Shown here: positions 32,684 through 43,726 of the stretch, in pieces | Numbering within the stretch: position 1 is the first letter of the stretch | Layout: each line of letters begins with the position of its first letter | Assembly: GCF_963678635.1 (NCBI RefSeq) | Contig: NC_087062.1 | Location: 36,916,052-36,980,051 of the forward strand | DNA length: 64,000 nucleotides | Source: Symsagittifera roscoffensis | Lineage: Eukaryota; Xenacoelomorpha; Acoela; Convolutidae | Direction of reading: 5' to 3' | Position numbers and translations under genes: made by a program | Notes under the pieces: generated by a model | What the model saw: only the letters and a program-made list of their open reading frames with translations | Databases searched by the model: none | What the model was told of the DNA's origin: nothing

Positions 32684-35600
32684 CTAAACAGTTTAGTTCT
32701 TGTTTTGAACGAAATCATTATTTCATTATTGGAACGGATCTTTCACAAGACTTGGAAAGTTTTATTGAAAAGCATACTTCACGTCAGTTGGGCATTATAC
32801 TCAAGCTGAAAACGAAAACGTGACCTTTTTCATAATATTAACCCAGATAAAAAATTTGGGGTCCATAGGTAACTTTTTCCAATTCCGCTGGAAAACTAAT
32901 TTCTATTTTAGAAACAGCCAATCACTTGTTCGCGCCATTTGAATTTGTTGTTAAAGAGCAAATTCTGCTTTCACCTTCCCGAGCGAATTTGAACCAAAAA
33001 GTCAAGCAGCAAAATCGAACAAACACGACCTATATTAGTGAACTGCCCATTTTGCAAAAAAGAAGAAAACGAAAGGTAATGTAACGACGAGAACACAATA
33101 CAGACTTGAAGCAGTTGTTATCACATGACGGCATGATCTAACAAACAATTTGAGGATACGGCCACCACTTTTGGGCTGTGCCTAATTCTGACCTATTAAT
33201 TTGGTTTTGGCAGTTCTCATACCGATTTATGATCATCGGGATCTTTCGTCTGTCCAGGGAGCCAGTCGAACAGTTCGGGAGAAAAACTTCTTTCCTGTTT
33301 AGTTCTGATGTAAGGCTGAAAAGAAACCGTCAAACATTTAGGCTATGGTCACTTTGCGAAACTGATAATGGACATGAAAGCAGAAAACGAAAAACAAATT
33401 AATGCTGACATTACCGTCAAGCTATACTTTACCGACAAAGTAACTATTTTCATGCTTTTGTCTTAGTGTACTTAATTCTTCAGTTTTAAGAGAAATCTTT
33501 TAATCTTAGAGCTTGTGAAGGAGACTGCTTGCGCTAGATATTGATTACAGCCAGGGGCGGATCTAAGACTTTCGAGGGTCGGGGATTTTTCAATGTTTTC
33601 TCGACCTTTTTTTAGAGACCGCCCACATCCCAATAAAGACCCTATTTTGACCAAAAGTTGTTCACCGCAGACAATTTTTTGAAAAAACAGGCTAAAAACG
33701 ACCGTTTTTGAACACTTTTGGAAATGTTTATACCAAAATAGTCGCATTTTTTTGGCACGCGCTCTCGCACAAAATTAGTATACATTGGCCTCAAAGTCGC
33801 CCTTAAAAAAGCTTTTAAGTCGGTCGGTCGAAAATGGACGCGATCAAATAATACCAAAGGGGTTCGAATCCCTGAGATTTCCACCAACCCCACACACGCC
33901 CCCCCCCCCCTTAATCCACCTGATTACAGCACAACAACGTTTTACAAGAACATAATAAAAGATTATTAACAGGCTGTATTTCGGCTGGCTGAAAACAATC
34001 TGGGTCAGGCAATTCCAGAAACAGTTCGCCCTCAATACCGGGCAAATCTGCAGGGGGTGTGTCATCTACCATACTGGTATTCACAACATTTTCTTGCGAA
34101 CAGTCAGTTAACATGACGGAGCGCGTTGAACTTCCATAAGAAGTCGATGTGGATGGGGAACTTTGGTTTGAAATTGTTGGAGCACTTCCAGGGTTACTGA
34201 AGCACTGAAATCCAGCATCCGGTCTCATGACTTGAGAGCTCGAATGAATTATAGGTGCTGAGTGAATCCCTAAACACAATTTAAAAAGTTACAGTCGAAA
34301 CAGAGCTTCACACCACTTGCCATGCAACAGAAAAATCGCATGACAAACTAGACGACAGAAAATGACAAAAAGCTGCTAAGAAAAAATTTAGATCTACCAT
34401 AATTTCCATATCTTCGGCTTGATTTTCTCTGAAAGTTCACTTTAAGAGAAAAATATCAAGTAAAACAATTCAATGTGAAACACAGAGGCGAAGCAGAACT
34501 CGCAACAAAAGCGATATAAAAGCATAAAAATGAAAAACTTTAAGAAAAAATCAAATTGAGAAAAACAGTCGAAAACGCAACCATCGTCATTTAAAAAAAT
34601 TTTATTATGATTTAAAGACCGTATCATTTTTGGAAGCCGAAAAGAAATTAGCGTCTAAATACTTTTTGAGAGATTAGTTTTTAACACTTGAAATTCTTTA
34701 CAACTCAACTTTCCTGAATTATTACACCAAAGGCCTGAATTATTACGCGATACAATACCAAAAAGCCGCTAGGAAGGAAAAAATGACAAAATTCACTGCC
34801 AAAAACACCAGATGCATCAATATGAAAAACAAAACTAGTTTGACACAGGAGAACACGACAAAAAGTAGCTCTAAAAAGTGCAATAAGAACAACGAGAAAT
34901 AAGCCTCAAATTAGTAAAAATCTGGGAAAAGTAGTCATCAGCCAAAGAATAAGTAGAAAATAGTCTCGAATTAGTAAAAAATTTGTCCTCGTCCGGGATT
35001 CGATCTGCAACCTAGAGATTATCAGTCTCCCGTACTAAACACTCAGCTACAGACGCTTAATCAATAAAAAAAACTCTAGCCACAAAATAAGCAGAGAACA
35101 GATGCTATGAAATTTCCAATGTTACAGATCGCGATAATAGCAAAAGTACCAACAAATGAACACTTTTATTGAACCCTTTTATTTGCCAAAAAGGCTAGAA
35201 ACAAAAGAAGGTTCGTACTAATAAACTACCGCTCGCGAGCGCGCTTGAGTAAAAGACATCAATCAGAAAAAAATATGTAACGACACTAGACTTCGAAATC
35301 AGCATCGGAATAAAACTGACCAAACGGTAACAAAACCGAAAACACCTGAGCAGAAACCCTTGAAACAAATTTTAAAAAAAATTTTGAACTAAAAAAAATC
35401 AGCCAATTTAAGAAACTGGATCATAAGCTAAGTTTTTTATTCGCTGGGAAATCTGAAATCCAGTTTCGAAACTAGAAGTCCTTCACGTATTTTCGCACAA
35501 CTTCCTTTTTGTAATAGGAGAGCGAAACTTACCTAAATTTAAGCAGATGAATTTGAATTGAACTCAAAGAGTACATTTATACATAGAGGCGAAGCGGATT

Positions 35601-38556
35601 GCCGCACCTATTGCGATACAACAAACATAAAACAAAAAAATCAGCTGAAAATGAAAATTTTTAATAATAAAAACTAGGTCATATATACTTTCATATGTGT
35701 CGATAGAAATTCCAGGCAAACACGTCAGACATTTGATTTGTAAATCAGCAGCAACGGAACCAAATTTACGAAAAGAAATAAAGCCGACAATCTTCGAGCA
35801 GACATAAGTTGAGCAAAAAAAATGATTTTATAAAAAAAGTTTCAAGCCCCACCTTAAACAACAATGGACAAAAATTGCACTTGCAATTACAATGAAAGTT
35901 GCTTACAGCAAAAAAATCAGTGACAAGGCAACTAAGCCGACCATTTTTGAGCAAACACCAGCTGAAAAAAAAAAGATTTTATGACAAATTTTTTAATCTT
36001 TCAAGTCTCCCTCTGAAATTAGAATGAACAAAACTTGAACTTGCAACTACAATTTAGCCGACAAAACCTGAGCGAAGAAACGAAAAACAACAATTCAATT
36101 TTCTCGAATTTTTTTCCGACTTGCTTGATCTGATAAAAAAAAACAAGATCCGGCCACGAATCGAACCCCAGACCTTAGGGTACAAAGGCAACTGCTTTAC
36201 CTCCAAGCCCAGGGGGAAGCAACCTGGGACATGTTAAGAGAAGGTAAGAAAAGTGAAAAGAAGTGATTCGACTGATTTTGTTAAACTAGTTGTTAAGTTA
36301 AAAAAGTCTATATTCCAGTTTGATAACGCTTGCGTATCGCAAGCGCAAAGTGCTTCATGAATGCATCAATCTGTATGAATGCAAATCTGTCGTTATTAAA
36401 GCACTTTTAAATCATCAATTTTTTTGCATCATCAAGACCCATTTAAGTGAAACTAACTTCATTATTTTATTCTTATTGAAAATCCGAGTTATTAAATTGA
36501 TTAAATAACATGAGGACTGTCAATTATACAAAGAACTGTTTCAATCAGAAAAAATACTATGCTTGAGATATTAAGCCGACAAAAAATAAAATAATAAAGG
36601 ATGGTTCAGAAATTCATTTTGGCCTGGCAAAAAATTCAATTTTATACCTACTAAAAAACACAAGGTCCCGTCGGGGCCCAAACTTACGGCCTTAGGGTGC
36701 AACGAATCCCTGCTACCTCTAGACCAAATGGGAGGGAAACTTGGAATTGTTAAGGTTCAATAACAAAGCAAGCTCAATTTCTAACAGATTTGTAACAAAG
36801 CTATTTCAAGTGAAGCAAGTCTAGTTCCCAATTACAATGCACTTGTTCTCGCAAGTATAATTAGCTTCGAAAAAAATATATACTAAGCGGCAAAATTCAA
36901 AAATATAGTTTTCAAAGAGAATATTTAAAAAACTTAAAAATGTAAGCCTCACCCTCGCCTCGACGAAACATTTAGATTAGAAAATGACGCAATATGAGGC
37001 CACTGAGCTGTTATAAAATAAGCCGAAACTTATGCCGATAAAAGAAATTTAGAAAATCTGAAATTATATAGCCAGAACTGGTAGGTTTAAAAACCAACAT
37101 TCAAACTCAAGTTTCGACAAACGGGCGAAGCGGGGCTTCGCATCACGTTCGAAACAAAATTGAGTGACTATGATTCTGCGCAGATAAATAGGAAAATAAA
37201 AAAATTTAAAGAACCTAAAAAATCCGAAAAGTATTGAATTGAGTTACCTGCACCATTAAAAATTAACAAAAGACATTCAAATGAAAGTTAAAAACGTTGA
37301 ACCTTCAAAACCTTGTGGAAACTAAGCCGACAAAAATAAACAGACAGATTATAGTTTAAAATCGCCAAGAATTATGGTTTGCAGAAAAACAGGTCCTGGC
37401 CATATTCAAACAACAAGTCTTTGTCGTCTCAAGCAGGGGGTCTTACCACAACAACTGCACAGCATGATACATTTAATTTAAATTTATCATTATCTTAAGG
37501 GCAATAAGGCAAGTGAAAACACGAGTAACGTTCTCACGTGCGAATACTGTGAACCAGGGGTTCCAAAAAATTAAGTGGAGCAAGACCAATCAATTATTTG
37601 GTATACCAATCAATTAATTGTTATTGGGCACCTAGACCAATCAATTATTGCAATTATTTTGGAAGAAAGAAAAGAATGGTAAAACAAGAATTCAATCCTC
37701 TTTACGAACACAAACTATATAATATAATAACTGTAAATCACTTAAACTGTCTGTGAAGCAGAACAAAAACTGATGCGGTGATGCTGGCAACTAACTCCTC
37801 GTCCCAACATTGTTTGTTGGCGCTGAAAAATTGCATCATATTAGTTGCTGCTATTCTGCAGCGATTATTTGTTGAAAAGCGGGATTGCATCCGCTCCATA
37901 TCATTAACTATCATAAACTCCAATACCTGCCAATTTATTGATTATTCAACAATCAATTAAATAATTGGCGAACGCCTGTCAATCAATTAATTGGACCAAT
38001 TAAATGCCAATTAATTGGAACGGGATTCTTTGCGGAAAAAATCTAGCACCCGGTTGCAACAGTCTTGCTTTTGACAAGGATAAGAAAGCAGCAGCATGAT
38101 AAGAAAGCCCATTGAAAGCAGCAGCAATGCCAATTTATACTTACTTTGTTTTCTAGGTGTACTATATTTCTGTGAACTTCTGGCATTTCTTCCGTACACA
38201 ATGCGATCTTTTGACATTCCAGATTCGATGCACTTTTTGTAGCGACAGAGACGACAAACAGATCTCAATCTTGACTCCAAGTTACATCTTTCGTCATTTC
38301 CACATTTCAGAGGTCTGGCGTTTTTTCCTTGAGTTAAACGCAGGAAAAACAACTTGCATGACTCGCAAGTATACGCACCAAAGTGACGCCCAGAAGCACA
38401 TGCTCCGCACACTACACATAGTCGCTGTGGATCTGAGGGTGCATATACACGAGTTGGCCCAGAGTCACTGCTTCCGTCGAGATCATCCGAACACTCTTTA
38501 TTTGCTTTAGGTGCCATTGAAACAAAATGATCCAACTCAAGTTTTGTACATAGCAA
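31856..38556 (-). CDS. Nuclear receptor, four exons, 543 codons
   Basis: Exons on the minus strand are 38556-38145, 34269-33971, 33315-33223 and 32683-31856. The joins are phase-consistent. Exon 1 ends with one codon base before GTAAGTAT, exon 2 supplies the other two after ttgtgtttag, and exons 2 to 4 join in phase 0. Exon 3 has a strong acceptor (gacggtttcttttcag) and donor GTATGA. The exon 2 donor (GTTAAT) and exon 4 acceptor (ctgtttag) are weaker, and another acceptor 12 bases on (aagcag) is also in phase. The protein has an acidic/serine N terminus, a complete two-zinc DNA-binding domain (46-118), a Ser/Thr/Pro-rich hinge (exon 2) and a divergent ligand-binding-like region (exon 4). It would act in the nucleus as a DNA-bound regulator. 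The second Met (residue 14, 38517) is an alternative start. The subfamily is uncertain; GMSK-x4-YGR after the zinc fingers recalls Knirps-like receptors. Confidence 0.75.
33223..33315 (-). CDS. Nuclear receptor exon 3
   Basis: 93 bases, exactly 31 codons, phase 0 at both ends, between a pyrimidine-rich acceptor and donor GTATGAG. Encodes a polar segment (SFSPELFDWLPG in the middle) linking hinge and ligand-binding-like region. No stop in the used frame. Confidence 0.6.
33552..33922. mobile_element. hAT MITE with perfect 8 bp target-site duplication
   Basis: 371 bp element in a receptor intron. Left end caggggcggatctaagac; right end, read inward, caggtggattaaggggg. It is flanked on both sides by attacagc (33544-33551 and 33923-33930), the 8 bp duplication typical of hAT insertion. 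An internal ggttcgaatccc near 33861 resembles a Pol III B box. It is related to the element at 13162-13366, and the terminal caggggcggatct is characteristic of a hAT non-autonomous family. No coding capacity. Confidence 0.85.
33971..34269 (-). CDS. Nuclear receptor exon 2: hinge
   Basis: Begins after ttgtgtttag at 34270 with two bases completing the split Arg codon, followed by 99 open codons. Ser/Thr-rich (SSPSTSTSYGSSTRS), then acidic and proline-rich (DDTPPADLPGIEGELFLELP). The proposed donor GTTAAT is weak. A hAT MITE sits 48 bases further on, beginning at 33922, and may have disturbed the original 3' side of this exon. Confidence 0.6.
34290..34530. repeat. Hairpin-motif repeat fragments
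   Basis: Two decayed copies of the ggcgaagc...gcttcgc motif, at 34295-34325 (cagagcttcacaccacttgccatgcaac) and 34481-34520 (cacagaggcgaagcagaactcgcaac), lying just inside intron 1 next to exon 2. Confidence 0.55.
34985..35060 (-). repeat. tRNA-like SINE head
   Basis: On the minus strand a six-pair acceptor-like stem (cgtctg/cggacg) encloses an A box (tagctgagtgtttagtacgg), an anticodon arm ggaga-ctgataa-tctct (loop anticodon GAT) and a B box gatcgaatccc. The T-stem does not pair, so this is tRNA-derived rather than a functional tRNA. Confidence 0.55.
35581..36348 (-). mobile_element. Non-autonomous element with hairpin ends, second full copy
   Basis: Starts with the motif gaggcgaagcggattgccgc (35584) and ends with the hairpin cgcttgc-gtatc-gcaagcg (36327-36345). 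The body matches 27764-28613 and the tRNA-like core (36139-36226) is essentially identical to 28408-28500. It lies in the first receptor intron. Compared with 27764-28613 it lacks the trinucleotide microsatellite. Confidence 0.65.
36660..36860 (-). repeat. tRNA-like SINE copy with hairpin end
   Basis: The minus strand of 36660-36745 has an A-box-like tggtctagaggtagcaggg and a decayed B box. The right end at 36841-36856 is the hairpin acttgt-tctc-gcaagt preceded by 'agtctagttcccaattac', as in the other family members. Confidence 0.6.
37100..37165. repeat. Dispersed hairpin motif copy
   Basis: Perfect 7 bp hairpin gcgaagc-ggg-gcttcgc at 37125-37141 followed by atcacgttcgaaacaaaa; member of the hairpin-end family. 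Confidence 0.65.
37575..38025. repeat. Clusters of caattaattg-type motifs flanking an open segment
   Basis: Two clusters (about 37580-37660 and 37928-38020) are rich in ccaatcaattaattg and its reverse complement. They bracket a 260-base stretch with a 61-codon minus-strand frame (37923-37738). The arrangement could be degenerate inverted ends of a small element inside the receptor intron. The frame resembles no family I know. Confidence 0.4.
38145..38556 (-). CDS. Nuclear receptor exon 1: DNA-binding domain
   Basis: The eight zinc ligands are C47, C50, C64, C67, C85, C91, C101 and C104, with canonical spacing (C-x2-C-x13-C-x2-C and C-x5-C-x9-C-x2-C). The P-box region reads CESCKLFF instead of the common CEGCKGFF, so target-site choice may differ. 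Past 38145 the frame stays open for about 44 codons and includes a leucine-rich hydrophobic run. The perfect donor GTAAGTAT at 38144 marks this as intron read-through, not a membrane segment. Confidence 0.9.
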
Positions 38557-39312
38557 GGAATTCTAACCGCATTAATCGTATAGAATAATTTTGATCATTT
38601 GTCACATGTCTTCATCTTGAAAACCAGATACAATTTTATCACAAGCGTAGCAAGAACAGCTCAATACATCCTCGTTAGTTCAGTTTTTCTCGGGAGTACA
38701 TAACACCCAGTTGTCAGGTGAAAAAAATTAATACCTCTCAAACATCACATGATACAGCGAGAAAGCTGGCCCTTTCGTCACTAGCTTAAGTTCGGCCACC
38801 GATTCGACCAAACGAATCTGAGGCCCGTTTCAAGGGCATTCTGAATTTTCGCCCGCTCTGGCGCTTCCATGAGCTACTAAACTAAGATGCGTTGCGCTGA
38901 AATTAGGTTTTCTTTAAAAGTTATGAAGACTCTAAACTAGGTAAGTACAAGGACCTGGCGTGAGTCTTTTTAAGCGTAACAATAAGTATTTCGAACAAAA
39001 CTTTTAATTTTATAAAGGTACTCAGTTCAAAAGAATCATTGTAACCGATGTTACAGTCAGGAGTCCCTTCATCACACTGTGTGCAATGTCGAATTTGAAT
39101 ATGACGAAACGAATTTTATGTAACATTTGCTCGGAAGTACATACCGACGGAAAATAAAGCTAGGTCTTAAAAGGACTGGCTAGCGCCTAAACGCAGCTCC
39201 ACATTCTTCAACCGTCTCTACAAAAGCCAGTTCAATGTAAGGTCCATTATCATCACGTCGACAAAGTCATTACAATTAAAGCTATCGCCCAAACAACGCA
39301 AACTAACTTACT
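38557..39312 (-). other. Receptor upstream region
   Basis: Presumed promoter and 5' untranslated region of the nuclear receptor, between it and the terminal exon of the next minus-strand gene. A possible acceptor (gcggttag) lies 12 bases before the receptor ATG. No domain or repeat recognised. Confidence 0.4.
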
Positions 39313-39318
39313 TTTATT
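39313..39318 (-). terminator. Candidate poly(A) signal
   Basis: AATAAA on the minus strand about 75 bases after the stop of the frame at 39394, supporting that frame as a terminal exon. Confidence 0.35.
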
Positions 39319-39393
39319 TATTGTTAATGCAAATTAACCAAACAACACAAATTAATTTAATCAAAGATTTTACTAATTATTGTGATAAACTTA

Positions 39394-39660
39394 CTAAAGA
39401 GTCTTTTCAGAATGACTAACAAACGTTTTTGCACATTTATGTGCAACTTCAGGTTTTAAAAAGAATAGTCTTTGTTCAAATCTGCCGCTTGTGTGTTTTT
39501 GCATATCATATGCGCGCTGGGCTTTCTTCTTCTGATTATCTAACCAAATCTCGCCATCCCAGCCGTAGGACAGTGAAGCTTCCCTGGCGTATACAGACGC
39601 AAGGAGTGCGCAGGTGTAATTACCTTTCAACAACACCCCAGGTTGTACCGTTTCTACCTT
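39394..39660 (-). CDS. Candidate terminal exon, unknown gene
   Basis: Minus-strand frame open from about 39660 to the TAG at 39394, with more balanced codons than its AT-rich surroundings. Segments such as SLSYGWDGEIWLDNQKKKAQ are protein-like, with charged helical stretches and no hydrophobic core. No strong splice acceptor is visible at its upstream end, where LINE sequence begins shortly after. The rest of the gene may therefore lie beyond the LINE or have been cut off by it. Family not recognised. Confidence 0.35.
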   Translation of the reverse strand, partial: KVETVQPGVLLKGNYTCALLASVYAREASLSYGWDGEIWLDNQKKKAQRAYDMQKHTSGRFEQRLFFLKPEVAHKCAKTFVSHSEKTL

Positions 39661-39739
39661 TCAATTTTTCGTTTTTTATTAACTCTCCGATTTAAATTTA
39701 ACTCTTTGATTCATTGGCCATCCATTCCCCCAACTTTCT

Positions 39740-42700
39740 ATGAAAGAGCTTCTCCATTGCCTTCGCTGTCAGTGTTTCAGGTGGATGCCCCGACTCCAGG
39801 CAAGGCGCATCCCGGACTTTTCACAGTAGCTTGTAATTGGCAAATTAAGGACAAAATATATCATGACAGCTCTAGTAAAATCTACAATTCACTCTTACCA
39901 CGGCGCCACACTCCAAGATTTACAATACAAAACAAAGCACCTTGACACAGTTACATTTATTGCCGGGTTTAATGAAAACAGGCTGCATCCACGAATAGTT
40001 GAGCAAAAGTGGAAATTCTTAATCAACCTAATCACAAACCAGTTCCCGCCCAAAACCCTTATTATCCCCAAAACAATCCAAAGCTCCAATAACAATGATT
40101 TCCTAGCTTTTTTGCTTTCTTGCTCCAACTTTCTTGCTTTTTTATTTATAAATTCTTTTGATAATCTGACGATACCGTTCCCCCTCAAATAATGTCCGCT
40201 CAAACAACTTGTATCATATGTAACAACCAACTATGCGGCCGTTGAACCCAGCCAGCGACCACGACGAAAATTTCAGCTGCATTCCCTGCACCTCCTGACT
40301 ACATACAACACTACAACTGAAATTCGAGCCCCTACAATTCAACCTCAACACGCTCCTTCGACTAACGATCAAAATCTTGACATTGCAAACAGCAACGATA
40401 CTATAACAGCCACACCCGACCCCTGGTCAAATCCCACACCTGATCTAAACGGTAAAATAAGAACAATCTACCGCCAAGTAGTGCACTGGAAACCAGTCTT
40501 CTTGATCCTCGCAAAAAACAGAATTGGGTTTAACTTTATAGAAACTCTAAATAGAACCCTCAACTCGTTAATTGAAACACAAGAAAACACAACAATGATA
40601 TTCCCTCACCCCATGCTATGTAAAACGAAATCGGAGAGTGATGGTTCGAATTCCAAAACTATAGCAAGAAAGCTTATGCAATGGCGTAAGGGCGAACTGG
40701 ACGAACTTTTTACCGAGGGAAAAGCGCTGCAAATTCGCTTGGTAAAGAGTAAGAAAAAGAAAGTAGAAACTGAAGCACATCGATTTAATAAACTATTGAA
40801 CACCGGAAAAATATCGAGTGCTATTGCTAAATTAATTGATACCTCCAAGGGAGTTCTCTCACACGAGGTAACCGTCTTTGATCAAACAGTAAACTGTTGA
40901 GTAAAACCTCATCGAGAAACACCATCCCGCGGAGCCAGTAAACAGAAACTATATATTATCATGCCCAGAAGATACAACCCCCTTCCACTCATCCACATTC
41001 GACCAAATAAACGCCCAGAAAATCAGGAATTCTGCCATGACAACACATGGTTCTCATGGACCCTCAGTTCTGGATGCAATTGAGTGGAAACGCATACTAA
41101 CGCATTTTGGTCAACAGTCAGTTGAAATATCAAAGACAATAGCCAAAACCGCACAGAAAAAATCGACAGAAATACTAAGTCATGAACTTCTTGAACCATA
41201 TGATGCCTGTCGACTAATTCCACTTGATAAAAACCCAGGAGTTAGGCCAATTGGCATAGGCGAGGCTATCCGCAGAATAATAGGTAGAACGATCACAAAG
41301 TGCTTATAAGCGAACTTATGGTACTGGGATTGAAATACCAACTATGCCTTGGCCAAAACTGTGGCATCGATTATGCCGTTCATACGCTTAGGAAGCAATA
41401 CGAGAAAACAGATTCGGATGCAATATTACTGATAGACGCGGAAAATGCCTTTAATTACCTAAACCGGATTCTGGCTTTGAAAAACATTGCAAATACATGC
41501 TCATCTATACTACCCGCAATGCAGAACTCATACTCTAATCCATCCAAACTCTTAATAAAAAGGTAATCCTATCTAGAGAGGGAACCACACAAGGAGATCC
41601 ATTAGCAATGGCAATGTTTGGGCTAGCCTTTTTGCCTTTAAAAAACTAGTCAGCGATAACAGCTTAACACCGAAATGGTATACAGACGATGGTAACGCAG
41701 TCGGTAATTTGAAAAGCCTGCGAAGAGTTCTTGACAACATTATCAAACACGGAAAATTTTTTGGATAACATGTAAAGGCATCGAAATGCCAGCTCATTGT
41801 AAGAGATGGAAAATACAACGAGGCGATAAAAGTATTCAAAAATACCGAATTTGAAACGAAGAAAGGGGCCAGAGTACTTGAATCTGTCAAAGAATCTGAA
41901 TATGAATGTAAAACTTTCTTAGAAACTCAGTTAGAGGAACACAAAAAAATACTGAAAAAACTTGGCAAGATCGCGAAAACATCACCACAAAACGTGTACT
42001 CCTGTTACAACAAAGGGATACAAGAACAATTATCGTTTTTAGCTAAAACTACACCCAATACAACAGAAAAGATGCAGGCCTGCGAGAAGATACTGCAGGA
42101 AAATTTCATTCCAATTTTAATTGGTAAAGATAATATCAGCCATCAATTTAGAGACATCGCTTCGTTGCCACTGAAAAAGGATGGTCTAAATATCAAGCTA
42201 CTTTCTGACTCTGAGAACTTTTTAGAATAGTCAATTAAAACATCGTCAGTCCTAGACAGATACAACCCATTAACAGCTTTATCTGAGCAAGAAAAAATCA
42301 TTACAAAAATTAAAACATTTAAAACTGAAAGAACAAACCAAAAGAGAAACTAACATTTTGAACAATTTGAGCGACAATGAAAAATACGCACTTGAGCTGG
42401 ACTCCGAAAGAGGAGCCTCAAGATGGTTAAATGCACTGCCTCTTAGCAGATATAATTTTAACCTGAATTCCGGGATGGAATTTATCTCAGATATGGATGG
42501 GAACCAACCAACAATCCATTCACATGTGTATGTGGTCAATCTTTTGACTTTACCCACGCCCTTTACTGTGCAAAGGATGGATACACCAACATGAGGCATA
42601 ACGAAATCAGAGATACCGTTGTCACCCTCATGAGCAAGATTTGCTTTGATGTTGAAATCGAGCCGAAACTTCAGTCGTTGCAAGGCGAGAGCTTTATCAA

Positions 42701-42905
42701 CTGTTCAACTCCAACTGATGAAGACGCTCGTTTAGATGTAAAAACAAATGGATTATGGGGCTCAAGGTTTAGCCGAATCTTCTTTGATGTCAAAGTCTTC
42801 AACCCGCACACAAAAACTTCACAACGACTACTGAAAGACGCCTATAAAAACCACAAACCACTAACTAAAAAACTCAAATTACCAACAGAGAGCTCTACAA
42901 GTTGA
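39740..42905 (+). mobile_element. Decayed LINE retrotransposon
   Basis: Plus-strand coding fragments in order. A possible SGNH-hydrolase-like piece lies at 39863-40190 (GATLQDL then FIAGFNENR). A linker at 40390-40900 contains WRKGELDELFTEG. Reverse transcriptase lies at 41037-41800, with IPLDKNPGVRPIGIGEAIRR, then LLIDAENAFNYLNR, then QGDPLA and WYTDDGNAVG (the YxDD catalytic box). The thumb-like region follows to 42230. A CCHC knuckle (CVCGQSFDFTHALYC, 42528-42572) and an endonuclease-like end with DARLDV and FFDVKVFNP close the element. Several frameshifts and stops make it inactive. The order RT, CCHC knuckle, endonuclease-like C terminus fits LINEs with a restriction-like endonuclease. 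Confidence 0.8.
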
Positions 42906-43476
42906 ACAGAACAGCTTCTGTCCGCTCATTTTTGGCTGCACTGGTGGTGCCGCACCAGCAGCCAATCGGACAATGCAGCGCATAGCTGAAAAACTTTGTG
43001 AAAAAAGGCATTAAAGCTACGCAGAAACAAAAAACTATGTAAGAACTATCCTTTGTATACGTAAGACGGAATTCATAGACAATTCAATTAGTGCTGTTGT
43101 AGAGGATGGACGGTTGAAGAAAATACCTTCAATGACAATTCATTAAATGCCGACTTGACTTAATTCCTGCAATACTGTTTATTGATGTATTTATATAATG
43201 CTGGTACGGACCCTATCCAGCTTGTGCACGACCGTACCTTAACGGAAGGACCCCTTTTGTAATTTACTGTTTAAAAAAATTATATGCAAAGTTAGTGAGA
43301 TCATGGCTGGGTTTCAGTATCCCCAGACCACGAGGTCACTCCAAAAAACAGGGCTACTATGTTACTATAACATTACGGTTGTTTTTGATCAGTAGATAAA
43401 AATCATCATATCCATCGGAGATAAATCAACATTTTTCCACAACTCATAGCTTCTCATATTCTGAAAAAAGAAATGA
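42906..43476. other. LINE 3' tail and spacer
   Basis: Probably 3' untranslated sequence of the LINE in its first part. No clear poly(A) tail or target-site duplication identified; no gene seen. Confidence 0.4.
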
Positions 43477-43726
43477 AAGTTGATAAAATTCAGTTCAAGA
43501 TATTTAGGGAAGCTAAAGTTAATAAAACCAATGTTTACGGTCTTTCACAAGACTCTTCAGTCTTCTCAAATCCGGTCGAAGAGCTGTCTTCAGAGCAATC
43601 AGGAAATGTAGCAAATCTTCCCAATAGCCCTCCGACTTCTCGGGAATCGCTCGGTAACACATGTAGCCGTACAATCGGTACAACTAGGAGCATTCTTCGA
43701 ATATTGACGAACACTTTTTTATTCCG

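Noticed and set aside
38011-38144. Hydrophobic, membrane-like C-terminal tail on the nuclear receptor DNA-binding exon
   Set aside because: A perfect GTAAGTAT donor at 38144 ends the exon, and the next exon restores the split codon in phase; the tail is intron read-through.
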